64,000 nucleotides of DNA from Nipponacmea schrenckii (Eukaryota; Mollusca; Gastropoda; Lottiidae): positions 31,578,338-31,642,337 of the forward strand of contig CM060199.1 of NCBI GenBank assembly GCA_030562195.1. The letters are read 5' to 3'. Under the pieces are notes generated by a model. That model was not told the DNA's origin and did no database searches. It saw only the letters and a program-made list of their open reading frames with translations. The first letter of the stretch is position 1, and each line of letters opens with the position of its first letter. The translations under genes were made by a program, and so were the position numbers. Positions 1 through 10,800 of this stretch are shown piece by piece.

Positions 1-1411
1 GGATATCTCAAGGCTGGCCACTTCTAATATTTGATATGCTGGCCCCATACATCTGACTTGGAGTTGTCTGTGCATGATGCCAAAGTAGTTTGGTCAGGTA
101 CAGACTGCTCCGACTCTATAAATGATGAGGCCAGCATAGCATACCAAATCATACCATCTCGCCACACAATACTGTAACACATAACAAAGAAGAAATAATA
201 TCCACTTTTAACCACCAAATTATTAATACATAAGTATCATTCTCATTCATATATTTGTCTATATTTTATCTTTATCTATCGGTGATATATAAATATATTT
301 ATACTTATCTGTGATATTTATCTATACTTTTATGATGACCTGTGATACCTTTTTCTATTATATAATTATTTATATCTACAATTATATTATTTTATATATT
401 TTTATACAGAATAATTCATCATAGATTCGTAATTTTAAAACATCTACCTGCCATACTTGTGTTAATCTACCTGTAATAAAATCAAATTAATTAAAAAATG
501 AAGAATAAACACAAGTTAAACACGATGATGACTGCTCACAACACTCTATTAAAATTCTTAACAACATTTTTAACATACTAACATAAAAGTCAAAATGTAT
601 ATTTAAATGGATAGGGACATTATATATTACATCATTAATTCCTATCATTTAGTAATCCTGTGAGCGGTAGTACTCTCACTTGCTATTGAGTGTAGAGGCT
701 ACCATGTCTGAGTGTAAAAAAAAAGAAAAAGAAAAAAAAAAAAAAAAAAAAAATACAAAACTAAAGCTATTGTTTTAATACCGACGAAATTATTACGTGT
801 GCTAGGTCAGTCTCTTTTGTGAGCACAATGAAAATTATATTAATTTATGCCTTTTTTGCTGCTCAATGTCAATAAAAGTGGATACAAACCTCAGGCTAGA
901 CCCCTAATCTACATGCAAGGTCGTGCGCTCGATGATTTCTAAGTGAGATTTTTAGTTATAGTGTGCAGTTATGATATGAGTAATTGGTCGGACATTTCTT
1001 TTTGCAATATGTTGGGGGGGGGGGGGCAATCAAATTTGGGGGGGGGGGGGCATTGCCTATAGATCACCGTGAAATTTTGAGTTATTACAGTATCAAGTAT
1101 ATTGTTAAGTGGGTGAATATCGTCTGGTATCGTTGAACATATTTTCTGACTGGCATCATCCGACCTTTCAGTTACACCACCTTTAGTTTGCTTTTTCTCA
1201 CACTTTTCAAAGGCAATCAATTTTTAAGCTTTCATTTTCAAAACTTTTTTCAACTGATAAGAATCTCGTTTGTTAAAATCTGGCATCGGACAAAACTCTC
1301 ACTTTCTTTCCGGACTATTCATTTTTTATGAATTGACCTTATATCATATTTCTTGCATTCTACAATGCTTTCATATACTCATCCACTTCGTCAAGGGGGA
1401 AATTTTGTTCG
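1..1411. other. AT-rich non-coding stretch
   Basis: No convincing gene. It holds an interrupted A-tract at 716-753 and two 13-base G runs (1014-1026 and 1038-1050) separated by 11 bases. The small open frames here are AT-rich noise or read through the homopolymers. Confidence 0.6.
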
Positions 1412-1815
1412 TTGGGCCCGCTAAGTTGTGATTTGTTCTCAATCGTCAAATTCAAACTTAATCAAAATCTATTAAATATTGTAGCTTCTATTGCACCCAC
1501 AAAAAAAGTCAATGCTCATACCAAGTTTCATTCAAATCCATTGGAAATTGTAGCTTCTATTGCGTCTACAACAAATATACAGACAGGAGCAATAACTCAA
1601 AAAGGTTCATCGACAAATCTTCAAAATCGAACTTGATCGCCGTCTTATCAATTCTAATGCTCATACCAAGTTCATTAATATCCATAGAGAATAGTAGCTT
1701 CTATAGCGTCTACAATAAATGTTGACGGACCGACAGATCGACAGACCGACGGACTGACAGACCGACGGACATGGGCGACGACAATATACGTCCACATATA
1801 TTCATGTGGGCGTAT
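1412..1815 (+). repeat. Dispersed repeat, copy 1 (opposite copy near 49868-50190)
   Basis: The segment contains two internal partial repeats built around 'gtagcttctattgc' and 'gctcataccaagtt', then a run of GACGGACCGACAG-type units and 'gacgacaatatacgtcc'. The same elements, in the same relative order, occur reverse-complemented at about 49868-50190. This marks an interspersed repeat family. No coding capacity or clean termini are visible, so its class is unknown. Confidence 0.7.
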
Positions 1816-2159
1816 AAAAATCAAGACCCTGTAATTATAAGAGAATGTGACATAGCGGTTAAAAGTTGTAAAATGTTTATTTTCGTGTAGCTTTAAAACC
1901 GGAAGTTCGTCATTAAAGTTGGTTTTCCTCATTAATTAGAGCCAAATTAAGCTTACTAATTGATTAATTGGGGTTTCTAATGAATAATCCATGTATTCTC
2001 AAGTTCAAAAGACCTATGTGGACGTAGAAATGCTTGTGGAATCCATTTGACTCTGATCTGCTTTGAAACGCTAAATTTAGACTCTATGTTTGTTCACGTG
2101 ACCAAATGATGTCATAAACTCGAGGATAGACCCTATTGAAAATCAGACTAATCAAAAAA

Positions 2160-2600
2160 TATTTATTGAGTTATTGCCCTTGTTCTTTAAAACGTGTTCA
2201 CTTTACCAGCCTCTGATTCTTTGTAGACTTGATAGAGATCTGGTTTCTTGATAGATTTTGACAAAGCATGATTTGAGCCTTTTGAATTACCCAAAGAAGA
2301 AACCGATTGCAAATTTAGCTTACCGAAAAAATATTTACTATGAGTTATTGCCCTTGTTCTTTGATTCTTTGTGGACACAATAGAGTTGGTTTCTTGGTGG
2401 CTTTTGACGAAACTTGATGTGAGCCTTTTAATCACCCAAGGATGAACCCTATTAAAATCAGACTAATCGAATAATATTACTATGAGTTATCACCCCTGAT
2501 CTTTAATTCTTTGTGGACACGATAGACTGCTTTTTTTCTTGATGGATTTGGATGAAATTTATTGTGAGTGTTCCTAATCACCCAAGGATGAAGTTTAAAT
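2160..2600 (+). repeat. Degenerate tandem repeat, about three units
   Basis: Phrases such as 'gagttattgccc', 'ttctttgtggacac', 'ttggtttcttg' and 'aatcacccaagg' recur with starts near 2171, 2345 and 2486, so the units vary between roughly 140 and 175 bp. The 'gagttattgccc' phrase also occurs in the dispersed repeat at 50040-50100, so this may be an older array of the same family. Confidence 0.6.
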
Positions 2601-3916
2601 AAATTTCTTTCATTTACCGATAATTCATGTCAACCTCTCGGACGAATTGGCTGACATTATAAATGTGGGTGTATTACGATTTCCATCGTTATTTCTAATT
2701 AGACATATTATAATTTATATGATATGATTTTATAATTACTCCAGTTCCCACGCATAAATTGAAATTTTTGATGACTTTTTAATATTTTAATATTGTTATC
2801 TAAGTTATAATTACATTTTTTTTTTATCTCAGCTCATTTAAATATATTTTCTGAGAACAGAAATACTTTACCATTTTCAGTTTGTGCTAGGTTTGGCCTC
2901 GCGTGATCCAACTCAGTGCGTAACAGTTTGGATTTCCATTTCAATCTATTGAACAAAGTGTCGTAACAACAGTGACATTAACACAAGGTTCACGTAAGAG
3001 TTGACGTAAAGTTTGAATAAAACTTAAAAAATTCCATATTATAGTACTGCCACGCGTAACGAGGGCGACAAGAAATACCATTCAGATTACCCCTAGTATG
3101 TACACACCAAGCAACGTAAACATTTTGTACCGTACGCGATTTTGAATGTAAACCCGACCTAGTTCCCTTACTATAATCATAACATGCATCGTTCTTATTT
3201 AGCAAAAAAAAGGGATGAATTTGATATCTTCCTCCTTGTCATTCAATTTTTAAATGTTGATTATAACTCATTAAATTTGTTAAAATATGCTCCAAATAAA
3301 TTTTGAACGAATGCGTTTTCAAATGTTGTTACGGCTATTACAGTTTCTACACAGAACGCGACACGAAACCACATTTTATAAAAATTACGAAATCAAATCA
3401 GAAAACGCACTCCATAAAAAAATAAGCTTCAACAAAGATAAGTCATTGCTCTCATATGTTTCTTCAGGTATATTTATAAGATAAGAATGCTAGTAAATAA
3501 AATGGTGTATAAGAAACTTTATTCGAAAAAGCTTAATCTATAACAATGTTCAGAACAGATTTGGTAATGAATTTGTAGATGGGTTCCATGTATATCATAT
3601 ACCAGTGGTCAATGGGTTGAGCTTAAAAATTCCGTACGGTGAGTGATATGCCGATTGTTTCCATGTAACGTTGAAAATTAGTTTCTGTAATATCCTCAGG
3701 TTGACAATATTAACCTTGTTAATACTAAAGCTTATAGTGCGACTTATGTTTGATATAATCTTAGGGCATTATTGAAATGCTATTATATTATGCTAAGTAG
3801 TAGATATAAATCATTCCTGTATTCTTCAGAGCCAAGTGATGTAAATCGTCCCAATTGAATAGTTGCATGTAAGCATACTTACCAAATAATTAATACACTG
3901 AATGAGCGTAGATATT
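2601..3916. other. Non-coding stretch, nothing recognised
   Basis: AT-rich sequence with no open frame that looks like a gene and no clear repeat. The frames at 2990-3205 and 3287-3484 match nothing I know and lack coding bias. Confidence 0.5.
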
Positions 3917-4100
3917 AATAAAATAATAATAATAATAATAAATTGTGTTTATTATAGTGACATGTGGTAAAAGAATTAACAAATACAACGCGACTACTTA
4001 CAACCACCCGGCCTCCTGGGCCTATTAGTCACTATTATTTAAATACGCTATATTTTCATTAATGAAAGTTTCCGTCATAATTATAATGAGAGGAATTATT

Positions 4101-4518
4101 CAGTATTCAATTATTATATGGACATTTTTAAAATTATTCAGTATTCAATTATTATATGGACATATTCAGATTTATTCAGTATTCAATTATTTTATGGACA
4201 TATTAAGAATTATTCAGTATTCAATTATTATATGAATATAATTAGATTTATTCAGTATTAAATTATTATATTGACATATTTAGAATTATTCAGTATTCAA
4301 TTATTATATGGACATATTTAGAAATATCCAGTATTCAATTATTATATGAATATAGTTAGAATTATTCAGTATTTAATTATTATATGGACATATTAAGAAT
4401 TATTCAGTATTCAATTATTATATGGACATATTAAGAATTATTCAGTATTCAATTATTATATGAATATAGTTAGATTTATTCAGTATTCAATTATTATATG
4501 GACATATTTTAGTCATAC
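4101..4518 (-). repeat. 38-bp tandem array, 11 copies, in the LINE 3' region
   Basis: 'cagtatt' recurs at 4101, 4139, 4177, 4215, 4253, 4291, 4329, 4367, 4405, 4443 and 4481, a strict 38-bp period with no length change. Units differ by substitutions only (for example tggacatatt versus tgaatatagtt). The array abuts the C-terminal coding end of the LINE at about 4515 and lies upstream of its 3' tail, so it probably belongs to the element's 3' untranslated region. Confidence 0.9.
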
Positions 4519-6030
4519 ATAATGATGTTTTACGTCTTAATTCAAATGCACTGGTTATAAAGCGAGCACATTGTCTTGGGAATGAGAGCAGTGTAGCTTA
4601 TTTATTATCGTCGTCCATGGAGTCGAAACCGTTAACATTCAACTTACTAAGAAGGTTTTTTACGTTGGGCTGAATATAGAGAGCAATTTAACAGGAAATG
4701 GCTTTCGTCTTCGATTTCACCATTGTTGCACATAAGACATATCCTTTCAGAAAGGAAGACATCTTTGAGAAGAGACTCAGTATTAACTGTGACAAGTCGA
4801 TTCCACAATTTTAGCATGTTCATCCAGCGACGAAGATAACACGGAGTCCATCCCATTTCACCATTTAGTGCTACTAACGGAGTGTATCTGTGCGCACCTA
4901 GGAAATAGCGTATTGATCGGTTGTACACAAGACTCAAATAGTTTAGAGAAGGTTTTAATCCCTACAGACTTGTATTTGTGGATTTTTGATATTATGGCAC
5001 CTAAAGCACGGCCAGCAGTTGAGGCACAATTTTCATAGTCTAAATGCTGATCCGACTCCAAGATATTTATATGATGATTCATATTCAAGATGATGGACGC
5101 CTATTGTCATTTGTGTTTTACTTTGTTGTTTTCGTTTATGTCGGAAGTGTATAACTTTTGTTTTAGCTTGATTTACAAAGTTCAACATTTCTTGGAGATT
5201 TAACTCATTTGGCGCTATAAGCATGACGTCATCTGCATACAGTAGTACGCACACGTTCTGTCCATTGACGTTAACGCCCATATTCATATGTTTAAGTCCG
5301 ATAGCTAAGTCGTTTATGAAAAGCGAGAATGGAGTTGGTGATAGATTATCGCCTTGTCGCACACCTGATTCGCATTTAAATCAATCAGACACGCTTCCAT
5401 TAATACGCACACATGCTTCTATTCCAGTATACATTGAGAGTACTGAGTGATAAAAGTCCCCCGTAATGCCATTTTGTAGCAGTTTGTATAACATAGACTA
5501 GTCCCTATCAATACAATCAAAAGCTTTTCTGAAATCTATGAACGCGGAAAATGTTGGTTGTTTCAAATTTAACCTGGTTTTGATAACAGAATTAGCAACG
5601 AAGACATGATCCTGACACGATCTGTTTGGTCTAAAACCATTCTGTTCATCTACAAGAAGTTGGTTTGTTTCAAGATAGCTTACTAGACGTTTATTTAGAA
5701 TTGAAGTGTAAAGTTTACTCACACAAGACAATAAGCTGATTCCTCGGTAGTTGGTAGGTATTCGAGCATCTTTGGACATGTCTTTTGGTATAGGTGATAT
5801 GATTGCCTTTCGCCACAAAGACGGAATGATTCCACCCGAAGGCATGTTTGGAATAGTGTTTGTAAGACTGTTTTCACAATAGCATATCTAAGGACCTCAT
5901 AAGGAAGTTTATCTGCTCCTGAAGCCTTACCATTTTTTGCTCGGGACAAAGCACAGTCAATTTCGTCAAGGGATTTATTAGTATTTAAACCTTCATTAGG
6001 ATATTGTAGCCGAAAAAACAGTAGAAACAT
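4516..6030 (-). pseudogene. LINE reverse transcriptase, decayed
   Basis: The coding relic is spread over at least four frames. In order (5' to 3' on the minus strand): 6030-5719 has the 'NGKASGADKLP' region. 5845-5498 has 'IISPIPKD', 'NYRGISLLSC', 'NGFRPNRSCQDHVF' and 'FIDFRKAFD', which supplies the first catalytic Asp. 5362-5033 has 'GVRQGDNLSPTPFSLF' and 'LLYADDVML', the YADD catalytic box. 5088-4858 continues the connection domain. 4937-4647 ends with the C-x2-C-x9-H-x4-C knuckle ('CLMCNNGEIEDESHFLLNC'), and similarity continues to about 4516. Two in-frame stops lie between 5500 and 5375 (TAG after 'DRD' and a TGA where Trp is usual), and at least three frameshifts are needed. It cannot make an active enzyme. 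Confidence 0.9.
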
Positions 6031-6335
6031 GTATATTTACAACGTATGTGATTTGACATGTTGGTTTGTTAAGTCAATAGTGAAAATATCTAATGAAAGG
6101 CAATTAGTAATATTTCCCAAGCAAGACTGTGAGTTAGTTATAAATAAAGGACTATTGACACTATAATACTATAAAGCATGACAATATATTTCACGAATAA
6201 TGCAATAAACACTTTGTTTAGCCTTTGTGGACCTTTGATGTTACCTCTATTGTTTGTATAGATATCAAAGCCATGGTAGGCTCGATTCAAGGTCCATTGG
6301 TTTCAAATCTTCGACATCTAAATACCGATGTTGGG
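6031..6335. other. Non-coding stretch, nothing recognised
   Basis: AT-rich sequence between the LINE relic and the next repeat. No feature could be supported. Confidence 0.5.
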
Positions 6336-6723
6336 CGGTAATAATAATAATAATAAACTCTTTATTTTACATGGGTCAGAATTAGGCCCAATACACAAGG
6401 ACATGGTCCTGTGTCACATTCATCCCATGGGGCAATACATTGGGAAAAAAAAAAAAAAAAAAAAGAAAAAATCGAAAATACATAGTATCTCAATATACAA
6501 TTCGTCTAAAATACTAAAAATACACAAGTACATGTGCATCAAATGGACAGTTCTATGTTCCGGCGATCAAGCACATGACCACAAAATAAATATACAATAC
6601 TCCACGTACAATTTGTTTAAAAATACACAAGTACATGTGCATGAAATGGACAGATTTTCAACCTACAATTTGTTTTTAAATGGATATAATATATAGTTCC
6701 CGCGGCCATGCACCGAGAAGCCG

Positions 6724-6757
<34 letters not shown>

Positions 6758-6760
6758 GGT
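6336..6760 (-). repeat. Probable second LINE/retroposon 3' end with (TAA)n and A-tracts
   Basis: A (TAA)n run followed by 'aactctttattttacatggg' at 6341-6380 resembles, on the minus strand, the 'aataaagagtt(TTA)n' tail of an L2/CR1-like retroposon. It is followed by A-rich runs near 6445-6470 and 6723-6757. A direct repeat containing 'acacaagtacatgtgcat' occurs at about 6520 and 6617. No protein relic is present, so the retroposon assignment is tentative. Confidence 0.4.
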
Positions 6761-7184
6761 CATAAAAGGAATTCTTGGAACATCATTAAAATTTGTCACA
6801 TCAAATTTTTGGTGAACTGAAATAATATACCTTTCTTGAGAACTAACTTATACTCTTGGTTTATATTTTTATGCTTTTGGTATTTGATTAGAATTATTGG
6901 AACTTGATATTTTTTGATAAACAATATTTCATTTCGTAAAGAAAATGGATCAGAGAACAGATGCCTATATCACTCCTCTTCTCTAACTTGATATGAATTT
7001 CTTGGAATGTAAACTTCTTGGAATATAATTCAATACTAGTATCTTTGTATATATAATATGAATTTCTTTGTATAAAATTGCAACTTCTTGGTATGTGATT
7101 TTTTCTTTTTATTTTTTTCCCGTGTTCGCATTCCATACTCCAAGATAATATGGGGAAATAAAATCCAATGTAAGAAATCAATCA
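6761..7184. other. AT-rich, probably intronic, sequence
   Basis: Contains loose repeats of 'gaatttcttgg' and 'aacttcttgg' (about 6995-7100) but no gene. It ends in CAATCA (7179-7184), the left target duplication of the adjoining MITE. Confidence 0.5.
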
Positions 7185-7722
7185 TACGGAGCCCCTTACA
7201 CGCAGTGGAAATACTTTTTTAAAAAGTTATTTCGTTTAAACGATTTAAATTATTTCGTTTAAACGAATTAATTATTTCGTTAAAACGAATTAATTATTTC
7301 GTTAAAACGAATTATTTTGACTAAATTATTTCGTTTAAACGAATTAATTTGGCTATTTCGTTTAAACGATTTAAATTATTTCGTTTAAACGAATTAATTT
7401 GACTATTTCGTTTAAACGAATTAATTTGACTATTTAAACGAAATAAACGCAATAATTATTTCGTTTAAACGAAATAATTTAAATCGTTAAAACGAAATAA
7501 TTTTATTTCAATAAGACGAAATTATTATTCCGTTTAATCGAAATAAATATTTCGTTTAATCGAAATAATTATTTCGTTTAATCGAAATAATTATTTCGTT
7601 TAATCGAAATAAATGCTATTATTTCGTTTAATCGAAATAATTATTTCGTTTAAACGAATTAATTATTTCGATTAAACGAAATAATAAAAAAAATATTTAC
7701 ACTGCGTGTTAGGGGCTCCGTA
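7185..7722. mobile_element. Palindrome-rich MITE with TIRs and 6-bp TSD
   Basis: The 538-bp element starts TACGGAGCCCCTTACACGC and ends with the inverse (GCGTGTTAGGGGCTCCGTA). The terminal inverted repeats are about 31 bp with a few mismatches. CAATCA flanks it exactly on both sides (7179-7184 and 7723-7728), supporting transposition. The interior is almost wholly TTTCGTTTAAACGAAA-type palindromes and half-sites (TTCGTTTAATCGAAA, TTCGTTAAAACGAA). It has no coding capacity. It sits about 145 bp upstream of the splice acceptor of the giant exon, so it is probably intronic. The superfamily is not certain from termini alone. Confidence 0.8.
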
Positions 7723-7828
7723 CAATCATTCTTACATGTAAGGAAAGTCGAAACATGTTTGTTAATCGCAGAAATATTGGCTTGGATTTTGATTCTTAAT
7801 TATAACCATTAACGCAAACATACCCATT

Positions 7829-7867
7829 TTTATAATAATATTTTTTTGTTATTTTAGCTCATTTTAG
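7829..7867 (+). other. Splice acceptor of giant exon (plus-strand gene)
   Basis: A T-rich tract ends in 'ctcattttag' at 7858-7867. The TAG is an in-frame stop, so the coding frame cannot extend further upstream without splicing. The first exon bases, AGA CTG ACC CAG AGT GAA (7868-7885), match AGA TTG ACC CAG AGT GCA at the equivalent acceptor of the minus-strand paralogue (45563 downward), which fixes the exon boundary and frame in both genes. Confidence 0.75.
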
Positions 7868-10800
7868 AGACTGACCCAGAGTGAAATGCCGAGTTTACCC
7901 ACATCATATTCTGCCAAATTTGGCGGCACATTGAAGAAAACGAGACTCAAACCTAAACAATTATTGGACACTTCAGAGCCCCTTTTAATTTTATATCACT
8001 TGGCAAATTATTCGCCGTTGCATAAAGCTCTGCAAACAGTTTCTGATCAACAAACGAGAAACATGACTAGACATTGCAGAATCAATCAAAATCGAGGGTT
8101 GACTGTAGTTGAAAATAAACCAGTTAACTTATTGGATAAATCTGAATCTAAGGTAATAAGTAGTTTAAACGGACTAGATGCTGAAAAAAAGTGTCAAGAT
8201 AACGTTCAAATAGGATGGGAATCAAGTGAAAGGGATTCATCATCATCTTTACCACGTGAGATGAAAAGGTATGAACACGTCGGCCAGCGACTTAATAAAC
8301 GTAGAAACCATTCAAAAGACCCCCTTTATCATATGATAAGTACATTTGGAGAAACATCCCCACCGGATGCACAGAAAACATTAGGTCCACAGTCAAATAT
8401 TTCATTATTATCAGCATATTCCCCAAAATTAGTAATAATCACATGTCGGCAAACCGATAGAAGGCAATTAAAGGGATTAGGAAGTCAGAAGGCGAACAAT
8501 GTAACGGTCAAAATAAAACCATATTCAAGAGAATGGATGAACAAGCATGTTATACTCGATATAAGACCTAGGACTAGAAGAATCCGCGTAAGAAAAAAGA
8601 TTAATCAGATTACAGTTGGGCTAGGGGAGTCGGATGCATTGTTACCTTTATCATACTCACCGAAAACGACAGTTGACTCACCTCCTTTGCTTGATAGGGG
8701 ACACATTAAAGAACATGAGTCAAATTATCAATTAGCAAATATATCTGAGGATACAAATATGCCATTACCATTACAATATTCCCTGAATTACGAGAAGAAA
8801 ATGTTGTATCAATATGTTAGAAGCCATAAAAGCAAAATCCGTCAAGGCCAACCATTTGATAAGACAAGAGTTGGATTTGAAGATATAGATGCAATTCAGA
8901 TTGCAAAACAATATTATCCCCCAGATAACAATTTGGAAGACGAAGATGAGGATCAAAATGAGGAATCAAGTTCACAGGATAGTAAAGGTGTTTGTGACAA
9001 TAGAGGTAACGATGGAGCTGATAATATTGTTGATGATATATGTTACACGAGAAACAAGAATGCGGGTAATAATGGCGCCGGTGATGATAGACAAAACATT
9101 GAATGTGATGATGAGGGTGATGGCAGAGATAATGACACAGGTGCTGATAGACTCAACGAGGGAGGTAATGATTCATGTAATGATAGACGTAATAAGAGAA
9201 AAGATAACGATGAAGTTAATAATACCGATAATGAAGCAAATTTCGTTGCCAGTAATGATGGAGGGGATAAAAGACCAGACGACAGAAGTGATGATAAAGG
9301 TAATGATAAACGTAATCACGAACGTGATGATGCTGATGATAATAAACGTAATACGGGGAGTAATGATGGGCGAAATAATGGAGATAAAGATACTGGTTAT
9401 ACTAGACATACCAATGGAGGTGGTGATGCTGGATCTAAAAAAGCTGGTGATGATGGAGATGACATAGCTTGTGATAACGGCTTTTGCAAAGCAAATAATG
9501 ATGGGAATAACGAAGTCGGTAATGATGACGGTGACAAATTTGGTGATGATAGAAGCGAGAAAGCCGGGGATGATGGTATTGATGATGATAGAGATTATAA
9601 ATTTGGTGATTATGGTGGAGACATACCTTGCAATGATGCAGGTGACAAGACTGATTACTATGGCGTTGGCAAAGCTGGTGATGATGGCGTTGACAAAGGT
9701 GATGATGATGGACAAGACAAAGCTGGTGATGAAGGAGATGAAGGAATTGGTGATGATGGAGATGACAAAGCTAGTGGTGATAAAGGTGACAAGGATAGTA
9801 ATGATGGAGGGGATGGATTGGATGATGTTAGAGATGACAAGTCTGGTAATTATGAAGGTGATAAAACTGGTTATAATGGAGATGAAAAAGATGATGATGA
9901 CGAAGGTGACACAACTGGTGATGATAGAGGCGACAAAGACCTTAATGGTGGAGGTGAAAAAGAGGGTGATGAAGGAGGTGGGAAAGTTGGTGATGATAGA
10001 GGTGACAATGATGGAGATGAAGGAGGTGAAAAGGGGGATAATGATGGAGGTGACAAAAATGATGATGTTGAAGGTGATAAAGGTGGTGATGATGAGAGTG
10101 ACAAAGATGGTGATGATGGGGGTGACAAAGGTGGTGATAATGGAGGTGACAAAGATGGTGATGATGGAGGTGACAATGGGGGTGATGATGGAGGTGACAG
10201 ATCTGATGATGATGGAGATGACAAAAGTGGTGATGATGGAGGTGACAAAGATGGTGATGATGGGGATAACAATGGGGATGATGATGGAGGTGACAAAGCT
10301 GATGATGACGGAAATGGCAAGGGTGGTGATAAAGGGAGTGACAAAGGTGGTGATGATGAAGGTGATAAAAGTGGTGATGATGGAGATGATGATATTAGTG
10401 ATAATGGAGATGTCAAAGCTGGTGATAACGAAGGTAAAAAAGCTGGCGATGATGAAGGTGACAAAGCAGGTGATGGTGGTGGTGAAAAAGCTAATGATGA
10501 TAAAAGCTATAAAGGCGGTAAAGATGTATGTGACAAGGCCTATGAGGATGGCGGTGACAAATCTGTAGATGATGCCGGTGATTATGGAGGTAACAATCGT
10601 GGTAATTGCGATGACATAGTTATTGATGATGGAACTGACAACGGTGGTGATGATGGAGGTCATAAAGCCAGTGATGATGGCGTTGTCAAAGATGGTGATG
10701 AAAGTGAAAAAGCCGGTGATGATAGAGGTGCCAAAGCTGATGATAATGGACTTGATAAACGTAGAGAAGATATCGTCAAGAAAGCTGGTGAAGAAGGAGT

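Larger units (their letters stand above)
3917..6030 (-). mobile_element. 5'-truncated non-LTR retrotransposon (LINE)
   Basis: Read on the minus strand, the element runs from the thumb/finger region of a reverse transcriptase at about 6030, through the RT core and a C-terminal cysteine/histidine knuckle, into a repeat-bearing 3' region. It ends in a (TTA)n-like tail at about 3945-3917 (seen as 'aataataataataa' on the plus strand). No apurinic endonuclease domain is found upstream of 6030, as expected for 5' truncation during target-primed reverse transcription. The RT style (YADD box, 'NGFRPNRSCQDH', terminal C-x2-C-x9-H-x4-C) fits the CR1/L2/Jockey-like part of the LINE tree; I cannot place the clade. 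Target duplications were not identifiable. Confidence 0.75.

Noticed and set aside
969..1220. Small Pro-rich open frame
   Set aside because: Its proline runs come from the two 13-base G tracts, and the rest shows no coding character.
4101..4518. Regular 38-bp repeats as a CRISPR array
   Set aside because: The repeats are contiguous without spacers, lie in a eukaryotic LINE, and no cas genes are present.
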